Assembly (NCBI GenBank): GCA_045531235.1
Contig: JAZSDQ010000030.1
Coordinates: 1-34,613 of the forward strand
Reading direction: 5' to 3'
DNA: 34,613 nucleotides
DNA from: RGIG5579 sp045531235
GTDB taxonomy: Bacteria > Bacillota > Clostridia > Oscillospirales > SIG627
How positions within the stretch are numbered: the stretch's first letter is position 1; the number at the start of each line of letters is the position of its first letter. The position numbers and the translations under genes were made by a program. Below are positions 23,113 to 31,221 of the stretch, in pieces. Under the pieces are notes generated by a model that searched no databases, was not told the DNA's origin, and saw only the letters and a list, made by a program, of their open reading frames with translations.

Positions 23113-23298
23113 TTATCCCAGCAAACTGAGCAGTTGGTTATAGTGTTCTTGATGTTGCGTTGCAATCTCATTGAATTTGTTTTTTAATGCGAGATCGTGA
23201 ACGCTGTCTGCGTAGTATTTGCATTTGCAGATCATATTTTCTTCGCTTTTCAACTGATCTTCAATTCCGGAAAGTTCTTTTGTCGTTAAATTTGCCAT
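23113..23298 (-). CDS. CotF-like spore coat protein, first of a pair
   Basis: The 61 residues resemble the first helical hairpin of coat F proteins: LTTKELSGIEDQLKSEENM, then KYYADSVHDLALKNKF and a final AT-QHQEHYNQLLSLL helix. ATG 23298 was chosen since AAAGGA lies 8 nt upstream; a TTG at 23316 and an ATG at 23307 in frame are less well placed. Together with the next gene it covers the two halves of a normal CotF protein. A 7-bp inverted repeat (TTTGTCG at 23322-23328 with CGACAAA at 23338-23344) lies in the leader. Confidence 0.77.
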   Translation of the reverse strand: MANLTTKELSGIEDQLKSEENMICKCKYYADSVHDLALKNKFNEIATQHQEHYNQLLSLLG

Positions 23299-23408
23299 GT
23301 TTTTCATCCTTTCCAACGGTTTTTGTCGCTTTTAACACGACAAATTTATTATTTGATTATACATATTAAATATACAAAAAAATAATAGCAAAAAAACAAC
23401 AAATTCCG

Positions 23409-23437
23409 TTGACAAAATAGTGAAAAAGTGTTATCTT
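23409..23437 (+). promoter_or_regulatory. Promoter of the deoR-dehydrogenase operon
   Basis: A perfect TTGACA (23409-23414) lies 17 bp from TATCTT (23432-23437). GTGAAAA (23420-23426) and TTTTCAC (23455-23461) flank the -10 as an inverted repeat and could be an operator. Confidence 0.65.
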
Positions 23438-23488
23438 ATTACAAGAGATGTTAATTTTCACATTATCTAAAATAAGAAAGGAACCAAG

Positions 23489-24256
23489 ATGAATTATCCG
23501 AGAAGAGTACTTGTTAGGGAAATCTTGATTTCGAAACCATTCACTTCATTGAAAGAGTTAGAAGAACGTTTTCCCGATGTTTCCAGCATGACCTTGCGAA
23601 GGGATATCGAGTTTTTTGAGAGACAAGGCGATGTTATCAAGGTTCGCGGTGGTGCTCGGTCCATGAAGTTTATAACGACATCCATGGAAGAAAGCCTTGT
23701 TACCAGAACTGGAGAATTCACATATTCTAAGCAGAAGATTGCTCAGGCTGCTGCGAGATTTGTTGAAACCGGAAGAAGTATTTTTTTAGATTCCGGTTCT
23801 ACTGTTATGCACTTGTCAGATATGATGCCGAAAACCAGACTTTCCGTTACTACGACAGATCCTACGCTTTCCTTGGAACTTGTCAAAAAAGATAATATTA
23901 TGGTTAACCTGGTCGGTGGTCTTTTGAGTCGGGATAATCTTTCTCTTTCCGGTATGCAGTCCGTTGACTACATCAATAAAGTAAATATTGATGTGGCGTT
24001 TGTTTCGCCATCCGGTTTTTCTTTAAAAAATGGCTTTACCAGTGGTCATTACAACGAAAGTGAGTTGAAGAGTGCCATTGTTAAAAAAGCAGGTTGTGTC
24101 ATTATGCTGATCCAGTCCTCAAAGATTGGCAAAAGCCTGCCGTATACTTTCTGCGATCTTAAGGATGTTCAGAAAATTATTACGGATGTACAACCTACCG
24201 ATGATATTATGGAAGCATGCCATGAGCTTGGCATTGAAGTTATCATCGCAAAATAA
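23489..24256 (+). CDS. DeoR-family transcriptional regulator
   Basis: The 255-residue protein has a DeoR helix-turn-helix (about 5-58) with SSMTLRRDIEFFERQGDVIKVRGGA and the DeoR-C sensor domain (about 75-235) with the FLDSGST phosphate-binding loop and the VNLVGG segment. Such regulators usually repress sugar operons and respond to phosphorylated sugars. E2 begins 27 nt downstream with no terminator or promoter between, so the regulator is co-transcribed with the dehydrogenase genes and probably controls them and itself. The inducer is unknown. AAAGGA lies upstream of the ATG. Confidence 0.92.
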   Translation: MNYPRRVLVREILISKPFTSLKELEERFPDVSSMTLRRDIEFFERQGDVIKVRGGARSMKFITTSMEESLVTRTGEFTYSKQKIAQAAARFVETGRSIFLDSGSTVMHLSDMMPKTRLSVTTTDPTLSLELVKKDNIMVNLVGGLLSRDNLSLSGMQSVDYINKVNIDVAFVSPSGFSLKNGFTSGHYNESELKSAIVKKAGCVIMLIQSSKIGKSLPYTFCDLKDVQKIITDVQPTDDIMEACHELGIEVIIAK

Positions 24257-24283
24257 GTTTTCAATTTTTATGGAGGTGTTGTT

Positions 24284-25543
24284 ATGGCAACCGCAGTAAT
24301 TATGCCGCGCCAGGGACAAAGTGTTGAAAGTTGTGTCATCACTTCCTGGAGCAAAAGGGTCGGAGATGAAGTAAAGGTCGGAGACATTCTGTTTTCCTAC
24401 GAGACCGACAAGTCTTCCTTCGACGAAGAAGCTACCGTTGAGGGAACCTTGCTTGCGATTTTCAGAGAAGAGGGCGAAGATGTACCTTGCCTTGAAAACG
24501 TATGCGTGATCGGAAAGGCCGGCGAGGACTTTTCCGAATTTGTTCCCAAAGAAGAAGCTGCCGCTCCCGCAGAACCCGCAGAAAAGCCCGCTGAAGAAGT
24601 AAAGGCTGCAACTGTTGTATCTGCCGCAGTAGCTACTACCGCAGAGGCTGGTGGAGAAAAGATTTCTCCCAGAGCTAGACTTCTTGCGGACAAGACCGAC
24701 GTTGATCTTTCTAAGGTCGTACCTACCGGTCCTGAGGGAAGAATTATTGAAAGAGATGTTCAGGCTGCACTTGATGCAGGTCTGCTCAAAGGTGCTGCAA
24801 GCGATGCTGTTGCTACTCCCGCTGCTGCAGCTGCCATTGTTGATGCCGCTGAGTACGAAGATGTTAAACTTTCTAATGTCAGAAAGGTTATTGCAAAATC
24901 TATGCATGCTTCTTTGGCAAATTCTGCACAGCTCACGCTTAATGCGTCCTTTGATGCTACCAAGATCATGGCTTACCGTGCTTCCTTGAAGGCTGGTGCT
25001 GAAGCTCTTGGCCTTGCAAATATTACTTTGAATGATATCGTTCTTTACGCTGTTTCCCGAACTCTTCTCAATCACAAGGATCTAAATGCGCATTATCTAG
25101 ATGACAAGATGAGATTCTTCAAGCATGTTAATCTTGGTATCGCAGTTGATACTGAAAGAGGACTTCTTGTTCCTACTCTGCCTTTGGCTGAAACTCTTAC
25201 TCTTAATGAGCTTGCCGGACAGTCCAAAGCACTTATTACCGAAGCGCAGGGCGGTAAGATCAGCCCCGATAAGCTTTCCGGCGCAAGCTTTACTGTAACT
25301 AACCTCGGTTCTATGGGTATTGAAAGCTTTACTCCTGTTATCAATCCTCCTCAGACCGGTATTCTTGGCGTATGTACAATCGTTACCAGATTCAAGAAGA
25401 CGGCAAACGGTGATGTGAGCTATCCTGCGATGGGTCTCTCTCTTACCTTTGACCACAGAGCGATTGATGGCGCACCTGCTGCAAAGTTCCTGAAAGAACT
25501 CTGCAATAACCTTGAGCATTTTGATCTGTTGCTTGCTAAGTAA
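24284..25543 (+). CDS. 2-oxoacid dehydrogenase complex E2 acyltransferase
   Basis: E2 is the core of the complex and passes the acyl group from E1 to CoA through a lipoyl arm. The 419 residues hold one lipoyl domain (1-80) with the lipoylated Lys43 in ETDKSSFD, an Ala/Pro/Glu linker, the peripheral subunit-binding domain (about 125-160, KISPRARLLADK) and the catalytic domain ending with DHRAIDG (His391, Asp395). The complex most likely acts on pyruvate, though branched-chain oxoacids or acetoin cannot be excluded. GGAGGTG lies just before the ATG. No lipoate ligase gene is in the window. Confidence 0.93.
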   Translation: MATAVIMPRQGQSVESCVITSWSKRVGDEVKVGDILFSYETDKSSFDEEATVEGTLLAIFREEGEDVPCLENVCVIGKAGEDFSEFVPKEEAAAPAEPAEKPAEEVKAATVVSAAVATTAEAGGEKISPRARLLADKTDVDLSKVVPTGPEGRIIERDVQAALDAGLLKGAASDAVATPAAAAAIVDAAEYEDVKLSNVRKVIAKSMHASLANSAQLTLNASFDATKIMAYRASLKAGAEALGLANITLNDIVLYAVSRTLLNHKDLNAHYLDDKMRFFKHVNLGIAVDTERGLLVPTLPLAETLTLNELAGQSKALITEAQGGKISPDKLSGASFTVTNLGSMGIESFTPVINPPQTGILGVCTIVTRFKKTANGDVSYPAMGLSLTFDHRAIDGAPAAKFLKELCNNLEHFDLLLAK

Positions 25544-25558
25544 AGGAGATTTATAAAA

Positions 25559-26914
25559 ATGTATGATCTGATTGTAATTGGCGGTGGTCCTGCAGGTTAT
25601 AATGCTGCGGAAAGAGCTGCTGAAAAAGGTTTTAAGACTTGCGTCGTAGAAGAAAGAGCGCTTGGTGGTACTTGCTTGAACGAAGGCTGTATTCCCACAA
25701 AAACTCTTCTTTACTCTGCAAAGATTTACGATTATGCTAAGCACTCCAAAGAGTACGGTGTAGAGTTTAGCGGTGCTTCTATCGATCACGCTAAGATTAT
25801 TGACCGCAAGGATAAGGTCGTTAAGACTCTCGTTGGCGGTGTTGGCATGAAGATGAAGAAGGGCGGCATTGATGTAGTATCTGCAACTGCAAAAATCACC
25901 GGCAAGACAGCTGATGGCTTTGCTGTAGTTGCAGGCGATAAAAATTTGGAAGCAAAGAGACTCCTCATTTGTGCCGGTTCGGAAGCTACTCTTCCTCCTA
26001 TTGATGGACTTAAGGACTCTCTTGCAAACGGTTTTGCTTTGACAAACCGCGAGATTCTTGATATGAAGGAGGTTCCTCAGACTCTGCTGGTTGTTGGTGG
26101 CGGTGTTATTGGTCTTGAAATGGTCAGCTACTTTAACAGCATCGGCAGTCGCGTTGTAGTTCTTGAAATGATGGATCACATTGCTGGTCCTACGGATCGT
26201 GAGATTTCCGAAATGCTCAAGAAAGAGTATGAAAAGCGTGGTGTTGAGTTTATTCTCGGCGCCAAAGTTACCTCTATTAAAGATGGTAAGATCAAGTACG
26301 AACTCAACGGTAAAGCTGAGGAAATTTCCGGTGATAAGGCTCTTGTATCTATTGGTCGCAGAGCTAGAACTGCGGGACTCGGTTTAGAAGAAATCGGCGT
26401 TATTATGGAGCGTGGTGCCGTTGTTACCGATGAATTCTGTAAAACCAATGTACCCGGTGTTTGGGCAGCAGGTGATGTAAATGGCAAGATCATGCTTGCT
26501 CACACTGCTTATCGCGAAGGCGAAGTTGCTGTTGATAATATGTTTGGCGGCAAGGATCGTGTGGATTACAATTCCATTCCTTCCGTAATTTACACCAATC
26601 CCGAAGTTGCTGCAGTTGGTGAGACGACTGAATCTGCGAAGGCAAAAGGAATGAACGTTGACGTTAAGACCGTTCCCCTGAGCTATAGCGGCAGATATCT
26701 TGCTGAGAATGAAGGCGGCAAGGGTATTATGAAGATTATTGTTGATAAAGATCATAACAAGATCGTTGGTTTCCATATGATCGGTACTTATGCATCTGAG
26801 TTGATCTTCGGTGCTGCCATGATGGTAGGCAAGGAAATGAGACTTTCTGAGATTCAGAAGTTTGTATTCCCGCATCCCACCGTTGGTGAAGTTATTCGTG
26901 AAGCAATTTTTTAA
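25559..26914 (+). CDS. Dihydrolipoyl dehydrogenase (E3)
   Basis: E3 reoxidises the dihydrolipoyl arm of E2 with FAD and passes electrons to NAD+. The 451 residues show the FAD site GGGPAGYNAA (8-17), the redox disulfide Cys39-x4-Cys44 in GGTCLNEGCIPTK, an NAD-binding GGGVIGLEM segment, the second FAD motif VWAAGDVNG, and the active-site His439-Pro-Thr-x2-Glu444 near the C-terminus. The start is 15 nt after the E2 stop, with AAAGGAG between. It belongs to the same operon as E2 and E1. Confidence 0.96.
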   Translation: MYDLIVIGGGPAGYNAAERAAEKGFKTCVVEERALGGTCLNEGCIPTKTLLYSAKIYDYAKHSKEYGVEFSGASIDHAKIIDRKDKVVKTLVGGVGMKMKKGGIDVVSATAKITGKTADGFAVVAGDKNLEAKRLLICAGSEATLPPIDGLKDSLANGFALTNREILDMKEVPQTLLVVGGGVIGLEMVSYFNSIGSRVVVLEMMDHIAGPTDREISEMLKKEYEKRGVEFILGAKVTSIKDGKIKYELNGKAEEISGDKALVSIGRRARTAGLGLEEIGVIMERGAVVTDEFCKTNVPGVWAAGDVNGKIMLAHTAYREGEVAVDNMFGGKDRVDYNSIPSVIYTNPEVAAVGETTESAKAKGMNVDVKTVPLSYSGRYLAENEGGKGIMKIIVDKDHNKIVGFHMIGTYASELIFGAAMMVGKEMRLSEIQKFVFPHPTVGEVIREAIF

Positions 26915-26940
26915 GAATAATATTATAAGGAGATAGAATT

Positions 26941-29418
26941 ATGCCTAAGAGTCAATATGTCGATCCTAATAAGGCCTTTGAAGCTGGCGTGATCCATTTT
27001 GAGGATATTCCTGTTTGCCAGTATAAAAAGACCTTGAAAGAGGAAATGAAAATCTACACCAAAGAAGACATGATGAGAATTTATCGTGATATGGCAATTA
27101 TCCGTGAATTTGAGACCATGTTGAATGATGTAAAAACCAAGAGCATGTACAATGGTGTTGAATACAACAACCCCGGTCCTGCTCACCTTTCTATCGGTCA
27201 GGAAGCCAGCGCTGTAGGCGAAGCTTACAACCTGGATATCAATGACCTTACTTTTGGTTCTCACAGAAGCCATGGCGAGATTCTTGCGAAGGGTCTTTCT
27301 TCCATTGAAAAGCTGGATGAAAAAGAGCTTTATGACATCATGAAAGAATTCCTCGATGGTTCTGTTCTTGCTGTTGTTGAAAAGCATATGAATGCCGGCG
27401 GCAACATTAAAGAACTTGCTATCAACTTCCTGCTTTACGGTGCACTTGCAGAAGTATTCGCCAGAACTACCGGCTTTAACCGTGGTCTCGGCGGTTCTAT
27501 GCACGCATTCTTCATTCCTTTCGGTATTATGCCTAACAACGCAATCGTAGGTTCTGCAGCTCCTGTTGCTCTCGGTGCAGCTCTTTATAAGAGATCCAAC
27601 CATAAGAAGGGAATTGTTGTTGCAAACTTCGGCGACGGCGCTTGCGGTCGTGGTCCCGCTCTTGAATCCTTTAACTTTGCATCTATGGACCAGATCACTA
27701 AGCTCTGGGACGACGGCAAGGGCGAAGGTATGCCTATCCTCTTCAACGTATTTAACAACCACTACGGTATGGGTGGTCAGACTCGTGGCGAGACCATGGG
27801 CTTTGATATGGTCGCTCGCCTTGGCGCAGGCTTCAATCCCACTCAGATGCACGCTGAGCGTGTTAACGGCTACGATCCTCTCGCAGTGATCGATGCTGTT
27901 ACCAGAAAGAAACAGATTCTCGTAGAGGGTAAGGGTCCTGCACTTCTTGACGTTGTAACCTATCGTGTGTCCGGTCACTCTCCTTCTGACTCTTCTACTT
28001 ACAGAACTCCCGAAGAAATTAAAGCTTGGCAGGCTGCTGATCCTATTCTTGCATTCAAGAATAAGCTCATCGCAGGCGGCGTAGCTAAAGAAGAAGAGTT
28101 TGCTGCAATTCAGGAGCAGATCACCAACCGTATGACCGAAGTTATGAAACTTGCGATCAACGATGAGATTTCTCCCAGAATGGACCTTGAAAAGAACCCC
28201 GATGCTATTTCCGGTATGATGTTCTCCAATCTTCATGTTCCCAATATGGAGCCCGGCAGAGAACCTGATATGCTTCTTCCTAAGGAAGAGTGCCCCAGAG
28301 TGAAGGAAATCAAGGGTAAGGTTCGTACCGCTACTGATGCAAACGGTAAGCCCGTTTCTAAGATGAAGCTGTACAACATTAAAGATGGTCTGGCTGAGCC
28401 GATCATCAATAAGTACTACGAAGATCCTACCCTCATTGCTTACGGCGAAGATAACCGTGACTGGGGCGGAGCATTTGGTGTTTACAAGAAGATGACCGAG
28501 GCTGTTCCTTATCACAGACTCTTCAACTCTCCCATTTCCGAATCTGCTATTGTAGGTTCTGCAGTAGGCTACGCAATGTGCGGCGGTCGTTGTATCGTTG
28601 AGCTTATGTATGCTGACTTTATTGGTTGTGCTGGTGATGAAATCTTCAACCAGATGGCTAAATGGCAGTCTATGAGTGCAGGTATTCTTAAGATGCCTAT
28701 CATTCTTCGTGTTTCTGTTGGTTCTAAGTACGGTGCTCAGCACTCTCAGGATTGGACTGCACTGACTGCTCACATTCCCGGCCTTAAGGTTGTATTCCCC
28801 TCCACTCCTTATGATGCTAAGGGCTTGATGGAAACTGCTCTGAACGGCACTGACCCTGTTATCTTCTTTGAATCTCAGAGAATTTACGATAAGGGCGAAG
28901 AGTTCCATGCAGGTGGTGTTCCCGAAGAAGCTTATGAGATCACCATTGGCGATCCCGACGTTAAGAGAGTTGGTAAGGATGTTACCATTTTGACTATTGG
29001 TGCTGTCCTTTACAGAGCTCTTGATGCTGCTAAGATTTTGGAAGAAAAGTACGGTATTTCTGCTGAAATCATTGATACTCGTTCCATTGTTCCTTTCGAT
29101 TATACCAAGGTTATTGAATCTGTTAAGAAGACCGGTAAGTGTGTCATCGTTGGTGACGCTGTTGAAAGAAACTCCGTAATGAGAGATATGGCTTCTAATA
29201 TTACTGAAATGGCATTTGACTACCTTGATGGTCCTGTTACCGTTGTTGGTTCCAGAAACTGGATCACTCCTTGCTTCGAGCTGGATCACATGTTCTTCCC
29301 GCAGCCTGAGTGGATCATTGATGCTATTCATGAAAAGATTATGCCTCTGCCCGGTCACGTAGCAAAGAACAACTTTACTACCATTGAAAAGATTGACCGC
29401 GCAAAGAAGGGTATCTAA
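26941..29418 (+). CDS. Fused E1 alpha-beta 2-oxoacid dehydrogenase
   Basis: E1 decarboxylates the 2-oxoacid with thiamine diphosphate and acylates E2. Here the normally separate alpha and beta subunits are one 825-residue chain. The alpha half (1-440) has RSHGEILAKG, GLGGSMHAFF, and the thiamine motif GDGACGRG (231-238) to NNHYGM (272-277); about 50 extra residues (119-170) lie between the first two. The beta half starts near residue 478 with NIKDGLAEPIINKYYEDP and contains FNSPISESAIVGSAVGYAMCG. The gene lies after E2 and E3, not before. The codons are rich in C-ending forms, suggesting high expression. The substrate is probably pyruvate, but not certain. Confidence 0.9.
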   Translation: MPKSQYVDPNKAFEAGVIHFEDIPVCQYKKTLKEEMKIYTKEDMMRIYRDMAIIREFETMLNDVKTKSMYNGVEYNNPGPAHLSIGQEASAVGEAYNLDINDLTFGSHRSHGEILAKGLSSIEKLDEKELYDIMKEFLDGSVLAVVEKHMNAGGNIKELAINFLLYGALAEVFARTTGFNRGLGGSMHAFFIPFGIMPNNAIVGSAAPVALGAALYKRSNHKKGIVVANFGDGACGRGPALESFNFASMDQITKLWDDGKGEGMPILFNVFNNHYGMGGQTRGETMGFDMVARLGAGFNPTQMHAERVNGYDPLAVIDAVTRKKQILVEGKGPALLDVVTYRVSGHSPSDSSTYRTPEEIKAWQAADPILAFKNKLIAGGVAKEEEFAAIQEQITNRMTEVMKLAINDEISPRMDLEKNPDAISGMMFSNLHVPNMEPGREPDMLLPKEECPRVKEIKGKVRTATDANGKPVSKMKLYNIKDGLAEPIINKYYEDPTLIAYGEDNRDWGGAFGVYKKMTEAVPYHRLFNSPISESAIVGSAVGYAMCGGRCIVELMYADFIGCAGDEIFNQMAKWQSMSAGILKMPIILRVSVGSKYGAQHSQDWTALTAHIPGLKVVFPSTPYDAKGLMETALNGTDPVIFFESQRIYDKGEEFHAGGVPEEAYEITIGDPDVKRVGKDVTILTIGAVLYRALDAAKILEEKYGISAEIIDTRSIVPFDYTKVIESVKKTGKCVIVGDAVERNSVMRDMASNITEMAFDYLDGPVTVVGSRNWITPCFELDHMFFPQPEWIIDAIHEKIMPLPGHVAKNNFTTIEKIDRAKKGI

Positions 29419-29428
29419 TCTAAAATTT

Positions 29429-29458
29429 AAAAGAGCTGCAAGAAATTGCAGCTCTTTT
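29429..29458 (+). terminator. Terminator of the dehydrogenase operon
   Basis: AAAAGAGCTGCAA (29429-29441) and TTGCAGCTCTTTT (29446-29458) form a perfect 13-bp stem with a GAAA tetraloop. Confidence 0.86.
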
Positions 29459-29462
29459 AATA

Positions 29463-29490
29463 TTGATATTTTTATAAATTTAAGTATAAT
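29463..29490 (+). promoter_or_regulatory. Probable sigma-A promoter of the small lipoprotein gene
   Basis: TTGATA (29463-29468) and TATAAT (29485-29490) are 16 bp apart. Confidence 0.62.
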
Positions 29491-29522
29491 AATCTTATAA
29501 AGTATAGGATGAGGAAGATATT

Positions 29523-30080
29523 TTGAAACGAATTTTGTGTATTCTGCTAATGATCTCTATTCTGCTTTTGAGCGCATGTTCTATGGAGCCTGTGATTCCT
29601 GAGACTGGTGAGACCTATCGTTATTATTTTGATAACAGTGAGCTGTTTTTTAATGCTGCAAATGAGTTATTAAATATTGGTTATGATGCTTTTATTTCTA
29701 AAACAGATTACTATGCTGTGGAGGGCTCAAGTGATATTGAAGGATACTATATACAAGATATGACTGACTCTTCTTATTCTAGTTATAATAATAAAACGGT
29801 ACAGAAGCTTTTTGACACATGTAATGTAAAGCTTGTTGATGTGATTTTTCGCGGAGATATCAAACTTTGTTCATTTGATATGTGTATTCCCGGCAAAAAT
29901 TATGACTATGGAATATACTATGTGTCTCACGATGTTCCAGTTTATCTTGGGGATCCGTCAATTACACTGTTGGAAAAAGGGAATGGTTTTATTTATGAAC
30001 AAAGCGCCTCTTATGGTACGAAGTTTACCTATTATACAGAGAAGTTGTCAGAGCATTTTTACTACTATGAAATAATGTAA
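29523..30080 (+). CDS. Small lipoprotein, unknown function
   Basis: The 185-residue protein starts with a signal peptide and lipobox LLSAC with Cys19, so it should be lipid-anchored outside the membrane. The mature part is rich in Tyr and Ser, with no motif I recognise. The start is TTG, chosen because GAGG lies 8 nt upstream and it opens the signal peptide MKR. The left hairpin of the short repeat element starts 2 bp after its stop and may serve as its transcript end. Confidence 0.72.
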   Translation: MKRILCILLMISILLLSACSMEPVIPETGETYRYYFDNSELFFNAANELLNIGYDAFISKTDYYAVEGSSDIEGYYIQDMTDSSYSSYNNKTVQKLFDTCNVKLVDVIFRGDIKLCSFDMCIPGKNYDYGIYYVSHDVPVYLGDPSITLLEKGNGFIYEQSASYGTKFTYYTEKLSEHFYYYEIM

Positions 30081-30161
30081 TAAATATCCCCCGTAAAACG
30101 GGGGGTATTTCATTATTTGTAAACAGAAAACCACGCGATAGTCGCGTGGTTTTCTGTTTAC
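30080..30161. mobile_element. Two-hairpin derivative of the IS200-like element
   Basis: This 82-bp element shares both ends with the 12954-13398 element in the same order: AAATATCCCCCG to CGGGGGGTATTT (30082-30110), then GTATTTCATT, and a right palindrome ending CGCGTGGTTTTC. The right palindrome is here a perfect stem of at least 20 bp with a 3-nt loop (30119-30161), extending to 23 bp with flanking A and T. Nothing of tnpA remains, so it looks like a MITE or PATE that can move only with a transposase in trans. It sits between the convergent lipoprotein and DUF4364 genes. Confidence 0.78.
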
Positions 30162-30193
30162 AAAAAAAGAAGCACCCGGGTGCTTCTTTTTTT
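30162..30193 (-). terminator. Terminator of the DUF4364 gene
   Basis: A perfect 32-bp palindrome (16 bp each side, centre at 30177/30178) with seven A on one side and seven T on the other. It overlaps the stop codon and joins the repeat element. Confidence 0.9.
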
Positions 30194-30734
30194 ATACGAT
30201 GAATTTTGTATCCTCACTTAAAAGCGTAAGAAGAGTGCTATAGATTTGTTCGCCTCTTTTATCAAAGCCCATTTTTAAAAGCTCAGCTTCTTCTTTGTTG
30301 TCAAAAAACATATTGATCTCAAGTAGATTAAAACGGTTGTTCTTCAGCGTGCATGAGAGCTGATAACCACCTTGCATTTGTTTTATGTCAGAAGAACAGT
30401 TGCTTCCGTCCTTTTTAAAAGCAAGAAGTCTGGTGGCGCTGCGCATAATGCGCTCTTTTACAAATTTCATCAAGCTGTCTTCGACTTCATTGATCGCTTG
30501 TTTTCCACTCTCACTAACAGTAAACACTTCTTTGCCCTCGGGATCAATTTTCTTCTCAATGGATCCGTTATCAACAAGTTGATTGAAGCATTCTGTAAAA
30601 ACGAAGTAATTGATTGAATCATCCCATACGATGATTTCGGAAATTGTCTGAAAATCGTAAGGTGCCTCAAGCTCTTTTAGAAGGTACAAAAGTATAAATT
30701 TGATTTTATCGTCAGAATAAAGCCGATTAGGCAT
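30192..30734 (-). CDS. DUF4364 family protein, probable winged-helix
   Basis: The 180-residue cytoplasmic protein matches DUF4364, a Clostridia family with a winged-helix-like N-terminus: YSDDKIKFILLYLLKELEAP, then FTECFNQLVDNGSIEK and a SESGKQAI end. The rest is an alpha/beta domain with CTLKNNRFNLLEINMF. It may regulate transcription, but no target is known. ATG 30734 was chosen because GGAGG lies 5 nt upstream; a TTG at 30746 would overlap that site. Confidence 0.85.
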   Translation of the reverse strand: MPNRLYSDDKIKFILLYLLKELEAPYDFQTISEIIVWDDSINYFVFTECFNQLVDNGSIEKKIDPEGKEVFTVSESGKQAINEVEDSLMKFVKERIMRSATRLLAFKKDGSNCSSDIKQMQGGYQLSCTLKNNRFNLLEINMFFDNKEEAELLKMGFDKRGEQIYSTLLTLLSEDTKFIV

Positions 30735-30764
30735 ATAAACCTCCAAATGATCTAAACTAAAGTT

Positions 30765-30793
30765 ATTATACCAAAAAAAACTTTACTTTTCAA
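30765..30793 (-). promoter_or_regulatory. Strong sigma-A promoter of the DUF4364 gene
   Basis: TTGAAA (30793-30788) and a perfect TATAAT (30770-30765) are 17 bp apart on the minus strand. Confidence 0.8.
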
Positions 30794-30917
30794 TATATTC
30801 CAAATATTTCCTAACATAATTGAAAAGAGTTTTGACAAAATATTAGCGAGCCCAAAAAGATTTATGCTTTTATGGGTGAAGAGCATTGCTCGAAATTTTG
30901 CAATAAGGAGAATAAAC

Positions 30918-31112
30918 ATGGCTAATAAGTCTCTTGTTCCTGAGGCAAAAGAAGCGCTCAATCGTTTCAAGATGGAAGCTGCTTCTGAAGTTGGCGTTAA
31001 CCTGAAGCAGGGTTACAATGGCGATCTCACTGCAAAGCAGGCAGGTTCCATTGGTGGTCAGATGGTAAAGAAACTGATCGAAAGCGCTGAAAATCAGATG
31101 AAGAACAGATAA
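30918..31112 (+). CDS. Small acid-soluble spore protein, alpha/beta type
   Basis: These proteins coat the DNA of the dormant spore and protect it from UV and heat, then are cut by the GPR protease at germination. The 64 residues show LVPEAKEALNRFKMEAASEVGV, containing the GPR cleavage region, then YNGDLTAKQAGSIGGQMVKKLIE, the conserved second block. AAGGAG lies before the ATG; upstream in-frame starts lack one. Expression in the forespore under sigma-G is expected from the family; I could not find a convincing sigma-G promoter. sigG itself lies 110 bp downstream, behind a terminator. Confidence 0.96.
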   Translation: MANKSLVPEAKEALNRFKMEAASEVGVNLKQGYNGDLTAKQAGSIGGQMVKKLIESAENQMKNR

Positions 31113-31123
31113 CAATTGTTATC

Positions 31124-31158
31124 AAAAAAAAGACTGTCCGATTGGGCAGTCTTTTTTT
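31124..31158 (+). terminator. Terminator of the SASP gene
   Basis: AGACTGTCC (31131-31139) and GGGCAGTCT (31144-31152) pair with one T-G pair, extended by seven A and T on either side. Confidence 0.88.
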
Positions 31159-31221
31159 GGTTTGTTATTAGAATTTTTAATAAAAACATGGAAATAATAG
31201 CAATATCAAGGGGGTGCATAA

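Noticed and set aside
24119..26179. Long minus-strand open frames opposite E2 and E3
   Set aside because: Same cause: antisense of biased codons in clearly real plus-strand genes. The product is low-complexity Ser/Gly/Asn sequence.
26923..29358. An 811-codon open frame on the minus strand opposite the E1 gene
   Set aside because: It mirrors a gene with strong codon bias, which removes stops in the antisense frame. The translation has no family likeness and no ribosome site.
30080..30193. A CRISPR array made of the short palindromes
   Set aside because: The palindromes differ from one another, are not spaced regularly, and are explained by the IS200-like ends plus a terminator. No cas gene is near.
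30747..30917. A sigma-G promoter before the SASP gene
   Set aside because: No pair of elements at proper spacing matched the sigma-G consensus; the TTGACA near 30833 has no matching -10.
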